Shown: piece by piece, positions 7,744 to 15,693 of the stretch
Layout: every line of letters begins with the position of its first letter
How positions within the stretch are numbered: position 1 is the stretch's first letter
Assembly: GCA_949472775.1 (NCBI GenBank)
Contig: CASWVG010000020.1
Coordinates: 1-43,876 of the forward strand
Direction of reading: 5' to 3'
Origin: an uncultured Lachnospiraceae bacterium
Lineage (GTDB): Bacteria > Bacillota > Clostridia > Lachnospirales > Lachnospiraceae
Length of the DNA: 43,876 bases
Notes under the pieces: model-generated
What the model was told of the DNA's origin: nothing
Database searches by the model: none
Seen by the model: the letters and a program-made list of their open reading frames with translations, nothing else
Made by a program: the position numbers and the translations under genes

Positions 7744-8580
7744 ATGAAAATAATTTGTCAGGTGTGTATGCATCACTGTGCGCTGGAACCCGGACAGACG
7801 GGGCTGTGCAAGGCGAGAAAAAACGAGGGTGGGGAAATGGTCTATGCAAATTACGGCTGGATCACTTCTCTTGCGCTTGATCCCATTGAAAAGAAGCCAC
7901 TGTATGATTTTCATCCGGGAAGCAAAGTTTTGTCTGTGGGCAGTTTCGGTTGTAATCTCAGATGCCCTTTCTGCCAGAATCACGAGATCTCCATGGCGGA
8001 TAAAAAAGCACTTGACGCGGAGCATGTCTCCCCCGGACAGCTTGCGGACTTGGCGCTACTGTGGAAGGAGCGGAAGGAGGCGGGGAACATCGGTGTGGCA
8101 TATACGTACAACGAACCGCTGGTGGGCTGGGAGTTTGTCCGTGACACGGCGCGGCTGGTGAGAGAGTATGGGATGCTTAATGTGCTCGTGACGAACGGTA
8201 CGGCTTCGCTTGCGGTGCTTGAGGAGCTGCTGCCGTGGATAGATGCCATGAACATTGATCTGAAGGGTTTTCGGGAGGCGTATTACCGGAAACTCGGCGG
8301 GGATCTGGAGACGGTTAAGGCTTTTATCGCGAGGGCAGTGGAAAGCTGTCATGTGGAGCTGACTACACTGATTGTGCCGGGAGAAAACGATTCTCTTGAG
8401 GATATGGAAGCGCAGGCCGGATGGATTTCCGATTTACGTCCGTCAATCCCTCTCCATATCACCCGCTTTTTTCCGCGGTATCACATGATGGACAAAGATG
8501 CCACGGACGTGGAACAGTTGTACCGTCTTGCCGGGATCGCGGGGAAATATCTGGAGAAGGTGTATGTGGGGAACGTGTGA
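7744..8580 (+). CDS. amrS: AmmeMemoRadiSam system radical SAM enzyme
   Basis: The start is ATG 7744 after GAGAGGG; 278 residues. The radical SAM cluster motif is CNLRCPFC with C70, C74 and C77. It is preceded by a family-specific N-terminal cysteine region (CQVCMHHC and LCKAR), which could bind a further metal centre. The TIM-barrel body includes TYNEPLVGWEFV, NIDLKGF and the C-terminal ITRFFPRY typical of this subfamily, which is close to pyruvate formate-lyase-activating enzymes. It generates a 5'-deoxyadenosyl radical; the substrate is not established. It lies 118 bp after the fused Memo/AMMECR1 gene on the same strand with two hairpins between, and almost certainly works with it. Confidence 0.94.
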   Translation: MKIICQVCMHHCALEPGQTGLCKARKNEGGEMVYANYGWITSLALDPIEKKPLYDFHPGSKVLSVGSFGCNLRCPFCQNHEISMADKKALDAEHVSPGQLADLALLWKERKEAGNIGVAYTYNEPLVGWEFVRDTARLVREYGMLNVLVTNGTASLAVLEELLPWIDAMNIDLKGFREAYYRKLGGDLETVKAFIARAVESCHVELTTLIVPGENDSLEDMEAQAGWISDLRPSIPLHITRFFPRYHMMDKDATDVEQLYRLAGIAGKYLEKVYVGNV

Positions 8581-8706
8581 AGGAGCAATCATCGTCTGGG
8601 GGTCTGCCGGTAACTGAATTGGAATAGCTGACGAAGACGCTTTGCATGGCGCAGACGAAGGCTAAAGGGATACGGTAATATTTGTGTATGCGGATCTGAT
8701 AGTAAA

Positions 8707-8752
8707 TTGACAAATTTTACTCTATGAATAAAATACGAATGAACTCGTTCAT
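8707..8752 (+). promoter_or_regulatory. Promoter with TetR operator (autoregulatory)
   Basis: TTGACA (8707-8712), 16-bp spacer, TAAAAT (8729-8734), then the palindrome ATGAAC-TC-GTTCAT (8739-8752) over the likely start of transcription. The same palindrome recurs before the membrane protein gene, so the TetR gene that follows probably represses itself through it. Confidence 0.75.
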
Positions 8753-8778
8753 AAAAAGAAGGCGGAAGGAGAGCTTCA

Positions 8779-9345
8779 GTGCGTAGAAAAGACGATACCC
8801 TGCGTGACACATTGCTGAATATAGCCGAAAGTATTGCGGATATGGAAGGGATTGAGGCTGTCAACATTCGTTCCATTGCGAAAAAAGCCGGTATTGCAAG
8901 CGGAACCGTATACAACTACTTTTCAAACAAAGATGAAATTCTGCTGGCTCTTACGGAAGTATACTGGAATCAGGCTTTGCTGGAAATGAGAAATGAGATT
9001 ACGGCTGCATCATTTTGTGAGCAGCTACAGGAGATATTTTATTTTTTGCAAGAGCGCATAGACAAATCCGCCGGAAAACTGATGAACAGTCTTGGCAACG
9101 TGGAAGTGGCAGGACAGGCGCATATGGCGTCCGCGCAGTCGGCATTGGAGGAGACGCTGATTCAGCGTATGGAACAGGATGCGAGGGTTCGAGAAGACGT
9201 CTGGAATGAAACATTTACCAAGGAGCAGTTCGCCCGTTTCATTATGATGAACATGACAATGCTGTTAAGGGCGCGGGCGTCTGATATTTCTTTTTTCATT
9301 ACAGTCATTAGGCGCATTATTTATGAAGTGGGTGCGGAAGAATAG
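8779..9345 (+). CDS. TetR/AcrR-family transcriptional regulator
   Basis: The start is GTG 8779 after AAGGAGAG; 188 residues, normal length. The N-terminal helix-turn-helix is clear: IRSIAKKAGIASGTVYNYFSN (residues ~30-50), followed by KDEILLALTE. The C-terminal ~130 residues are the ligand-binding and dimerisation domain and show nothing diagnostic for a ligand. It carries an operator in its own promoter, and the same operator sits twice before the next gene, which it probably represses. The effector is likely a small hydrophobic compound, as is usual for the family, but this is inference. Confidence 0.93.
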   Translation: MRRKDDTLRDTLLNIAESIADMEGIEAVNIRSIAKKAGIASGTVYNYFSNKDEILLALTEVYWNQALLEMRNEITAASFCEQLQEIFYFLQERIDKSAGKLMNSLGNVEVAGQAHMASAQSALEETLIQRMEQDARVREDVWNETFTKEQFARFIMMNMTMLLRARASDISFFITVIRRIIYEVGAEE

Positions 9346-9372
9346 TTCGCTGATGTCAGAGGATGTTATTTG

Positions 9373-9440
9373 TGAACGTGTTCAAAAAAAGGCGTTGACA
9401 AATCCCCAAAATAGCATACAATATAAATGAACACGTTCAT
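9373..9440 (+). promoter_or_regulatory. Promoter with two TetR operators for the membrane protein gene
   Basis: TTGACA (9395-9400), 16-bp spacer, TACAAT (9417-9422). One operator, ATGAAC-AC-GTTCAT, lies at 9427-9440 over the transcription start. A second, TGAAC-GT-GTTCA, lies upstream at 9373-9384. Both share arms with the operator in the TetR gene's promoter, which argues for direct regulation. Confidence 0.75.
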
Positions 9441-9462
9441 TAAATAAAAAGGAGGAACAGGT

Positions 9463-10122
9463 ATGCCACAGGCAATAGCAGAAACCGTTTTTGACGTACT
9501 GTATCTTGGATTTGCAATCACTGCAGGTCTTACAATGTTAATAAAAGGGAAGGATCCGCTGGTAAAAAAGGCTGGACTGATGGCCGCGCTGCTCGGCGCA
9601 GGCGATTCCTTCCACCTCGTCCCCCGTTCCTATGCGCTTTGGACGACCGGACTGGAAGCGAACGCGGCGACGCTCGGAATCGGGAAACTCATTACATCCA
9701 TCACCATGACGATCTTTTATCTGATTTTATATTATGTCTGGCGCGAACGCTATCAGATCAAGGAGCGCAAAGGCCTTACGACAGCGATGTGGACATTATC
9801 GGCACTTCGCATCGCGCTTTGTCTGCTTCCCCAGAACCAATGGCTTACCTATCGTCAGCCGCTATTGTATGGAGTGCTCCGCAACATACCGTTTGCGATC
9901 ATGGGAGTGATCATTATCGTTATTTTTGCACAGGAGACAAAGAAGGCAGACGATCCGGTATTTCGGTTTATGCCTTTAGCGGTGGGGCTGTCGTTTGGCT
10001 TTTATCTGCCAGTTGTGTTGTTTAGTGGGATATTACCCATTATCGGGATGCTGATGATTCCAAAGACGATGGCTTATGTCTGGATTGTGCTGATGGGGTG
10101 GAAACTTTACAGGCAGGCGTGA
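9463..10122 (+). CDS. TetR-controlled integral membrane protein, family not recognised
   Basis: The start is ATG 9463 with AAAGGAGGAACAG upstream; 219 residues. About seven hydrophobic segments are visible, for example residues 8-27, 37-50, 70-92, 105-118, 135-155 and two near the C-terminus. A distinctive GAGDSFHLVPR segment sits after the second helix, and its His and Arg within or beside the membrane may be functional. There is no transporter or enzyme motif I can name. Its promoter has two copies of the operator of the preceding TetR gene, so it is the regulated target, perhaps a detoxification or lipid-related membrane protein. That role is inference. Confidence 0.85.
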   Translation: MPQAIAETVFDVLYLGFAITAGLTMLIKGKDPLVKKAGLMAALLGAGDSFHLVPRSYALWTTGLEANAATLGIGKLITSITMTIFYLILYYVWRERYQIKERKGLTTAMWTLSALRIALCLLPQNQWLTYRQPLLYGVLRNIPFAIMGVIIIVIFAQETKKADDPVFRFMPLAVGLSFGFYLPVVLFSGILPIIGMLMIPKTMAYVWIVLMGWKLYRQA

Positions 10123-10148
10123 AACTTTTTTACCTGCTGATTCGTATT
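10121..10148 (+). repeat. Conserved 28-bp upstream element, copy 1
   Basis: GAAACTTTTTT followed by a 4-nt variable stretch and GCTGATTCGTATT. A near-identical copy lies at 13667-13694. Each copy precedes a gene for an MxI-x-GIG protein by about 75 bp, so it is a candidate shared promoter or regulator site. It starts at the TGA of the membrane protein gene. Confidence 0.65.
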
Positions 10149-10197
10149 ATTGACAGAGGGAATAACAGACCGTTTCCGGGATCAGGGAGACTGTCAT

Positions 10198-10230
10198 ATG
10201 TACAACAGCTATGGGGGATTTGAAGAATGA
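10198..10230 (+). CDS. Possible 10-residue leader peptide overlapping the next start
   Basis: ATG at 10198, nine bases after a GGGAG ribosome site, encodes MYNSYGGFEE and stops with TGA at 10228-10230. That stop overlaps the ATG of the next gene (ATGA). This arrangement would couple translation of the following protein to the short frame. It could also be a chance open frame covering the real ribosome site. Confidence 0.35.
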   Translation: MYNSYGGFEE

Positions 10231-10817
10231 GCATTCACGGGATAGGGACAACCAGCCACCCGGCAGCCTGGTATGGATTGGAAAAGACAGAGGGAAAGGA
10301 GGCAGAAGGGAATTTCGCAAAAAATGCGGCGCAAGCTTTGCAGGCAGCAGGGCGGTCGACAGCCACTCTGTATGGTACAGACGAAAGCGCCGGGGATACG
10401 GCAATATTCATGAGCGCAGATCTTTTGAACGGATCGTCCATCTCCGTATATAAGACGCCGGACTTTGCGCAGGGAAATCCTGTGTACAAGGTAAAGATCT
10501 GGGACAAAATGGGGAATGTGACAGAACGGATGGTAGATGTGTCAAAGGTGGAGCCGGAGAACTGTGATACGGCCGAAATATATGCGTTTACCGCTGACTT
10601 GAAAGAAAGCGGAAAGGGGAGCTTTGAGGACACCGTACTGAAAGCCGCAGTCGCAAAAGCCGTGAAAAACGCGGAACAGAAAAACGCTGGCGCGTGGAGC
10701 TTTTGGGAGAAAGTGGACTGGGTAAAAACGGTAAAGGATATTATGCAGTCCGAGTATTCCTGCGGCGATTTGCGGGGATATATGGCGTGGAAGAAGTTTC
10801 TCGGATTTTTGGAATAG
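10227..10817 (+). CDS. Small protein with MSI-x-GIG start, unknown function
   Basis: The start is ATG 10227; 196 residues, no signal peptide and no membrane segment. The N-terminus MSIHGIGTT resembles the starts of the genes at 13769 (MGINGIGMA) and 23125 minus (MGISGIAST). Near the end, SEYSCGDLRGYMAWKKF resembles GEYNCTDLLG in the 13769 product, which suggests homology. The middle contains alternating beta-type stretches (VYKVKIWDKMGN and the EIYAFTADL region). Conserved short N-termini of this kind are reminiscent of flagellar-rod/hook or type III-type export substrates, but no flagellar gene is in the window. It is preceded by the 28-bp element and a possible leader peptide. Function unknown. 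Confidence 0.75.
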   Translation: MSIHGIGTTSHPAAWYGLEKTEGKEAEGNFAKNAAQALQAAGRSTATLYGTDESAGDTAIFMSADLLNGSSISVYKTPDFAQGNPVYKVKIWDKMGNVTERMVDVSKVEPENCDTAEIYAFTADLKESGKGSFEDTVLKAAVAKAVKNAEQKNAGAWSFWEKVDWVKTVKDIMQSEYSCGDLRGYMAWKKFLGFLE

Positions 10818-11112
10818 GGTGATCTGGCGGGACAGTAACGGAGCAATGCGGCGGCAGGCAATGACACTTATTCTGACATAGTGACAGCGTTTTGCAAGAT
10901 ACGACAGTAAACAAAACACTGTTTTCCGCTTTTTCTCCCACCTTTATTTGTAAACATTAAACTGGTTCTTGTACTTCTGGCTCGGGTGTTTGACACTTCT
11001 TATTACATCGTATCGCAAAAATCCTTTATTTAAGCCAATCATGGCTTATTTTTTTCAAATTTTGAAAATAATGCGTGCCCTTTTGTACGCTTTGTATATT
11101 ACAAAGCAGTAG

Positions 11113-11346
11113 ACAGATGAGGGGGAAAAGGACATTTTCTGGGTATGTGAAGGAAATGGCATAATCCGGATGTTGCCTTGGCAGATAAAGAAATCAGGAA
11201 GCAGGGAGGCGGTTGTCAGTGGAAAGGACGTAAAAAAGTTTATAAACACACTTGACAATCCGTCTCTGAATGGAAATAGCAAAACGGCATATGCTATTTA
11301 CAATCAATCCTGTCCCTTCAAGGCATTGCACCGGGGCTGGAGGTAA
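11113..11346 (+). other. Open frame in the 565-bp gap, possible small gene or remnant
   Basis: The stretch 10818-11382 holds no clear gene. From 11113 (after TAG) to the TAA at 11344-11346 one frame is open for 77 codons and reads protein-like, with EGNGIIRMLPWQ and VVSGKDVKKFINTLD segments. It has no good ribosome site or start; ATG 11170 is the only internal candidate. It may be the 3' remnant of a lost gene. The rest of the gap shows AT-rich DNA without an obvious terminator. Confidence 0.3.
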
Positions 11347-11382
11347 TGCGGGTAAAGATTAAAAATCGACATGGAGGTAAAG

Positions 11383-12750
11383 ATGGAATCTGTCTGGACG
11401 AAAAGCAGTGAGATGAGGAAACGGGATCCGCTGCCGGGAGATATGGAGGCGCCGGTTGTTGTCATCGGGGCAGGACTTGCGGGAATTTTGACGGCATATT
11501 ACTTAAAGAAAGAGGGCATCCGGGCAGTGGTGCTGGAGGCTGACAGGATTGGCAGCGGGCAGACAAAGAATACCACGGCGAAAATCACGTCCCAGCATAA
11601 CTTAATTTACAGCCGCCTGATCCGGACATTCGGGAGTCGCATGGCGGCGCATTATGCCAGGGCAAACGAGGCGGCAGTCGGGGAGTATGAAAGGCTGATT
11701 CGTGAGAAAGGGATCGACTGCGATTTTGTCAGGTGCCCGGCTTACCTTTATTCCCAGACAGGGGCGGAGTCTCTGAAAAGGGAGGCTGAGGCAGCGGCGT
11801 CGCTTGGTATCAAGGCATCTTTTGGGACAGACTGTGAGCTGCCTTTTTTGGTGGCAGGCGCGACCATGTTTGCGCGTCAGGCGAGATTCCACCCTTTGAA
11901 ATTTCTGGAAAAGATGGCGGAGGAAGTGGAAGTGTATGAGCAGTCCAAGGTGCTGAAGGTGGATGATAGGAGGGTGGAGACGGGCAGAGGGACCGTGACG
12001 GCAGAACATGTCGTGTTTGCCGCCCACTATCCGTTTATCAATGTGCCGGGATACTATTTTGCCAGAATGTATCAGGAGCGGAGCTATGTAATAGCGTTGG
12101 AAGGAGCGGAGAGCCTTGAGGGCATGTACCTGGGGACGGATCCCGGTGGGCTTTCTTTTAGAAACTGCGGCGACTTACTGCTTCTTGGGGGCGGAAGCCA
12201 TCGGACGGGGGTGAACCCGACGGACAGGACGGGCGCAGGATGCAGATACGGGATGCTGAAAAACAGGGCGCAGGAAATCTATCCCGGATGCCGCGAAGTG
12301 TACCGATGGTCGGCACAGGATTGTATGACACTGGACGGGGTGCCCTATATCGGCAGATTTTCCAGACGCAGACCATACTGGTATGTTGCCACGGGCTTTG
12401 GGAAGTGGGGCATGACTTCCTCCATGGTGAGCGCGCGTATCCTGACAGCATTGATCACAGGACGGGATTGCCCGGAGGCGGATATTTTTTCACCCAACCG
12501 GCGTTTTACGGCGCAGGCGGCGAAAGGGCTGGCTGTGCATGGCGCTTATACGGTGAAAGGACTGGCAAAGCATCTTTTGCCGCCGGGAAAAGGGCGGATT
12601 GTTCCAAACTGTCCCCATATGGGGTGCCGTCTGGAGTGGAACCCGGCGGAGGAAAGCTATGACTGTCCGTGCCACGGATCCCGGTTTGACAGGGAAGGGC
12701 ATCTGATTGACGGTCCGGCACAGACGGACTGCAAAAGACGGGAAGGTTAG
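11383..12750 (+). CDS. FAD-dependent oxidoreductase fused to a Rieske [2Fe-2S] domain
   Basis: ATG 11383 has GGAGGT 4-9 bases upstream and is preferred to the in-frame ATG 11371, which overlaps that site. 455 residues. The Rossmann dinucleotide motif is VVVIGAGLAGILTAYYL (GAGLAG at residues 29-34), and the body is of the DAO/glycine-oxidase type, with YIGRF...ATGFGKWGMT near the C-terminal FAD contact. Residues ~400-455 are a Rieske domain: C410-P-H412 and C428-P-C430-H431 ligate the cluster, with extra cysteines at 415 and 430 as in bc1/b6f-type Rieske proteins. It probably moves electrons from an amine or related substrate through FAD to the cluster. Soluble. It is followed by a tocopherol-cyclase-like gene 19 bp downstream. 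Confidence 0.92.
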   Translation: MESVWTKSSEMRKRDPLPGDMEAPVVVIGAGLAGILTAYYLKKEGIRAVVLEADRIGSGQTKNTTAKITSQHNLIYSRLIRTFGSRMAAHYARANEAAVGEYERLIREKGIDCDFVRCPAYLYSQTGAESLKREAEAAASLGIKASFGTDCELPFLVAGATMFARQARFHPLKFLEKMAEEVEVYEQSKVLKVDDRRVETGRGTVTAEHVVFAAHYPFINVPGYYFARMYQERSYVIALEGAESLEGMYLGTDPGGLSFRNCGDLLLLGGGSHRTGVNPTDRTGAGCRYGMLKNRAQEIYPGCREVYRWSAQDCMTLDGVPYIGRFSRRRPYWYVATGFGKWGMTSSMVSARILTALITGRDCPEADIFSPNRRFTAQAAKGLAVHGAYTVKGLAKHLLPPGKGRIVPNCPHMGCRLEWNPAEESYDCPCHGSRFDREGHLIDGPAQTDCKRREG

Positions 12751-12769
12751 CGTGCAAAGGAGTGAAGGG

Positions 12770-13627
12770 ATGGTTACAGGAAAAAGAGGATGGTTTTACG
12801 GATGGTATTTCAAATGCCAGTCCGACACACAGACACTGGCGGTGATACCGGCGGTTCACCAGGCGGGGCGGAAAAAGACCTGCTCCATTCAGATTATCAC
12901 GCAGGAGCAGTCGTGGACGGTTTCTTTTCCCGGGGAAGCATTCCGCCAAAGCGGCAGAACCATTGCTATCGGAAAGAACCGGTTCGGAAAGAGGGGAATC
13001 CGTCTGGCGGTATGCGCACCGGGGCTGGAAGTAAAGGGAAAGCTTGCATTCGGTGATCTTATGCCTTTAAGGTACCATATCATGGGGCCATTTTCCCTGC
13101 TTCCGTTTTTGGAATGCCGCCACACTATAGCAAGCATGAAACACAGGGTGTGGGGAAAGGTGTCTGTCAACGGGGAGACCTATTCTTTTGACGGCGCGCA
13201 GGGCTATTGGGAAGGGGACAGGGGGCGGTCGTTTCCCAGGGAATATATCTGGACACAGTGTAGTTTCCCGGAGGGTGCGCTCATGTTATCCGTGGCAGAT
13301 ATTCCCATGGCCGGTTTCCGTTTCCGGGGCGTGATCGGCGTGGTGCTCCTAGATGGCAGGGAGTACCGATTTGCCACTTATCTGGGGGCAAAGATATCTG
13401 AGATCAAGAATGGGAGAGTGAAAGTCATACAGGGGCGTATGGAACTGGAGGCGGACCTTCTGGAGAGAAACGGAAAACCCTTAAAGGCACCGGCGCGGGG
13501 AGACATGGCGAGGACAATCCGTGAAAGCGCGGCATGTCGGGCAAGATATCGCTTTCGGAAAGATAACCGCACACTTTTATCCTTTGAGACGGACAGGGCA
13601 TCTTTTGAGTATGAATATGGGATATAA
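12770..13627 (+). CDS. Tocopherol cyclase-like protein
   Basis: ATG 12770, with AAGGAG 8 bases upstream, is chosen over an in-frame start at 12707 inside the previous gene. 285 residues. It has features of the tocopherol-cyclase-like family: an N-terminal GWFYGWYFKCQS, a central MKHRVWGKVSVNGETY, and GYWEGDRGRSFPREYIWTQC, the highly conserved W-E-D-W/G-x-FP-x2-YxW type motif. Bacterial members are not tied to tocopherol; plant VTE1 closes the chromanol ring, and bacterial relatives are mostly of unknown function. No signal peptide. It lies 19 bp after the FAD/Rieske gene and is probably co-transcribed with it. Confidence 0.85.
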   Translation: MVTGKRGWFYGWYFKCQSDTQTLAVIPAVHQAGRKKTCSIQIITQEQSWTVSFPGEAFRQSGRTIAIGKNRFGKRGIRLAVCAPGLEVKGKLAFGDLMPLRYHIMGPFSLLPFLECRHTIASMKHRVWGKVSVNGETYSFDGAQGYWEGDRGRSFPREYIWTQCSFPEGALMLSVADIPMAGFRFRGVIGVVLLDGREYRFATYLGAKISEIKNGRVKVIQGRMELEADLLERNGKPLKAPARGDMARTIRESAACRARYRFRKDNRTLLSFETDRASFEYEYGI

Positions 13628-13666
13628 CGACTTTCCGGCTGCTGCTTGTCAACAGTATATTTTTAT

Positions 13667-13694
13667 GAAACTTTTTTGCGGGCTGATTCGTATT
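13667..13694 (+). repeat. Conserved 28-bp upstream element, copy 2
   Basis: GAAACTTTTTT, a short variable stretch, then GCTGATTCGTATT, matching 10121-10148 at all but about three positions. It lies 75 bp before the second MxI-x-GIG gene. The flanking sequence is not conserved, so the element itself is what is shared. Confidence 0.65.
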
Positions 13695-13768
13695 CCTTAT
13701 AGACGGTATGAGTTCTAAAAGAGAACGCGCACTGTCAAAAAAGGCAAAGCACGATGGAGGGTTTGAAG

Positions 13769-14299
13769 ATGGGGATTAACGGGATTGGAATGGCAGGGTA
13801 CTTTACAAAGGGCTATACGGGCAATAATACTGCAAAAACAGAATCGAGAAAGAGTTTCGCGGATGTGGTCAACCAGAAATCAGCGGAAGCAGAGAAGGCA
13901 GAGAAGGCAGAAAAGGACGATCGTGCTTCCCGCGTTTTGAACTCGATTGCGGAACATGCGCCGGAGGAAGTGAGACAGGCGTTTCTGGAGGCGGAGAAAG
14001 AAACGGGCGGCACTTTTACAGTAGGCGGCATGTGGGTGTCAGCAGACGGGAAACAGTCCTGCATTACGCAGATGGCTGTGGATCGCATTATCAGATGGTA
14101 TCATGGTGAATACAATTGTACGGACTTGTTGGGAACATCTGTGGAGAGTGCGGTCAGCGCTGTGAAGAAGTGGATTTATGGGTTAGACCATCCGCTCGGC
14201 GGACAGCCCGCAGGCATGGAGGAAAAAAAGCTGATGGAGATGGAGCGGGCATTTTATGTGTCATTTCTTGATAAAATAAAAAAGCTTTCGGATAGATAA
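13769..14299 (+). CDS. Small protein with MGI-x-GIG start, unknown function
   Basis: ATG 13769 is preceded by GGAGGGTTTGAAG, the same layout as before the 10227 gene; an upstream in-frame ATG at 13754 overlaps that ribosome site. 176 residues, no signal peptide or membrane helix. The N-terminus is MGINGIGMAGYF, followed by a charged AEKAEKAEKDD stretch (residues ~38-55) likely to be helical, and then GGMWVSADGKQSCITQMAVD and GEYNCTDLLG, the latter shared with the 10227 product. It is separated from its relative by the oxidoreductase and cyclase genes. Function not recognised. Confidence 0.8.
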   Translation: MGINGIGMAGYFTKGYTGNNTAKTESRKSFADVVNQKSAEAEKAEKAEKDDRASRVLNSIAEHAPEEVRQAFLEAEKETGGTFTVGGMWVSADGKQSCITQMAVDRIIRWYHGEYNCTDLLGTSVESAVSAVKKWIYGLDHPLGGQPAGMEEKKLMEMERAFYVSFLDKIKKLSDR

Positions 14300-14333
14300 A
14301 CGCTTTATACATAATGATCATAAGGATTTGAGA

Positions 14334-14374
14334 AACGGTGAACCGGTGAGTCAAGCGCCAAGTCACCGTTTTTT
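14334..14374 (+). terminator. Rho-independent terminator
   Basis: AACGGTGA (14334-14341) pairs with TCACCGTT (14363-14370), followed by TTTT. It closes the 13769 gene and isolates the motor operon that follows. Confidence 0.85.
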
Positions 14375-14407
14375 CCATAAAAGGAAATGTATTAATAGTT
14401 TAAGATA

Positions 14408-14512
14408 TCCTTAAGTCGATTGCACTTCGGATTGAAATGTGATAGCTTTAAGTCATAACAGGCAGGAATCAATCCTGCGATAACAGGAATACTAATGGTA
14501 TCGACTTAAGGA
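14408..14512 (+). promoter_or_regulatory. 13-bp perfect inverted repeat enclosing a 79-bp segment with a possible promoter
   Basis: TCCTTAAGTCGAT (14408-14420) and ATCGACTTAAGGA (14500-14512) are perfect inverted repeats, ending 17 bp before the ZorA-like start. Starting at the repeat's edge is TTGCAC (14420-14425), 17 bp, TAGCTT (14443-14448), with a TGA extended -10 (14440-14442), plus a hairpin, GCAGGA/TCCTGC (14462-14478). Two readings are possible: an invertible promoter, or a structured 5' leader with a long closing stem. Confidence 0.6.
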
Positions 14513-14529
14513 AAAGGACGGGAATACGG

Positions 14530-15693
14530 ATGAAGAGCAGGTTGTATTATGTACTGTATTTTTTGTATGTCATTGTGGTGGCTTTTGTTTTGTATCTGAA
14601 CGGTGTGTTTACAGGGGAAGAGATTTCTGTCGTAAACCTTTCGATCAACGTCGGTTTTTTACTTGTGATCGGGATTCTTTTTATCATTTCTTCCGTCAGC
14701 TTCGGGAGGCTTAACAGGATCATTTATGATCTGGAGGATGTGGCGATCCGTCTGCAGAAGGAATATAAGGAGGCTGGCGGGAAAAATCTCTGGGGAAATT
14801 ACAAAGATAACGACAAGGTGTTTGAAGAAAAAGTGTTACAGGAGGCGTTCAACAAATACCGTCTGCGGGTGAGAGGCACAAAGACCAGAAAGAGCGCTGC
14901 GTCTTCCTGTGATCTGGGAGAATACATCAATGAGGATCTGCTGGACAGGGCAGGCATGAACTTCTACAATTCCGGGGTTTCCGGGACGCTTACAGGTCTG
15001 GGTATTCTGGGCACGTTTCTGGGACTTTCCATGGGGATGGGTGCATTCAGCGGCGACGATATTTTTTCCATCTCCGACAATGTGGGTTCCCTGCTTTCGG
15101 GTATGAAGGTGGCGTTTCACACTTCGGTGTACGGTATCTTTTTTTCACTGGTGTTCAATGTGGTTTACCGGAGCATTATGTCGGATGCCTATGAGACGCT
15201 GGGCGAATTTCTGGACGTGTTCCGCCAGACGGCGCAGCCAATTGCCTTGAAAGAGGACGAGAACGCGGCGACCATGCTTGTCTATCAGGCGGGGATGGCA
15301 AATTCCTTGAAGCAGATGCTTGAACTGCTGAAAGGGAATGCGATGGAACAGACGGCGGGCGTGGAGCGCATCGTGGACAAGTTCACGGTGCAGATGCAGA
15401 AGGCATTGGATACGGACTTTCAGAAACTGGGAAATGTCTTAAAGAGCGCGGGTGAGTCACAGGCGGCAAGCGCGGTCAGCGCCGCGGAGATGGTGGAGGC
15501 GGTCACAGCTCTGGTGGAGGTAAACCGCAGCGTGCAGGAGGCGCTTGCCAATGTCATGGAAAGGCAGGAAGTGTTTGCGGGGGAGCTTATGGAGCAGAAG
15601 AAAATGCTGGCGGATGCGTGCAGCGACATGAGCGATGAAATCAGCAGCCAGATCTATACATTTGAACAGATGAGGAACTTATATGAGAAATAG
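14530..15693 (+). CDS. ZorA-like MotA/TolQ/ExbB proton-channel subunit
   Basis: The start is ATG 14530, with AAGGACGGG upstream; 387 residues. Helices lie at residues ~5-24 and 33-55. The conserved core SGTLTGLGILGTFLGLSMGM (about 154-173) and a fourth helix with KVAFHTSVYGIFFSLVFNVVY (about 193-213) match MotA/TolQ/ExbB channels, and the 'GTLTGLGILGTFLGL' form is characteristic of ZorA. Residues ~230-387 form a long cytoplasmic coiled-coil tail, as ZorA has. With its partner it should conduct ions and rotate or transmit force across the membrane. The genes that complete Zorya phage defence (zorC/D or zorE) are absent. It overlaps the next gene by 11 bp. Confidence 0.85.
   Translation: MKSRLYYVLYFLYVIVVAFVLYLNGVFTGEEISVVNLSINVGFLLVIGILFIISSVSFGRLNRIIYDLEDVAIRLQKEYKEAGGKNLWGNYKDNDKVFEEKVLQEAFNKYRLRVRGTKTRKSAASSCDLGEYINEDLLDRAGMNFYNSGVSGTLTGLGILGTFLGLSMGMGAFSGDDIFSISDNVGSLLSGMKVAFHTSVYGIFFSLVFNVVYRSIMSDAYETLGEFLDVFRQTAQPIALKEDENAATMLVYQAGMANSLKQMLELLKGNAMEQTAGVERIVDKFTVQMQKALDTDFQKLGNVLKSAGESQAASAVSAAEMVEAVTALVEVNRSVQEALANVMERQEVFAGELMEQKKMLADACSDMSDEISSQIYTFEQMRNLYEK

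Noticed and set aside
10121-10148. Sigma-28 type promoter in the 28-bp element
   Set aside because: The GAAACTTT and GCTGATTC parts are 7 nt apart, too close for that promoter class.
14408-14512. Known riboswitch classes (c-di-GMP-I/II, THF, purine, glycine)
   Set aside because: Their conserved cores are not present in the segment.
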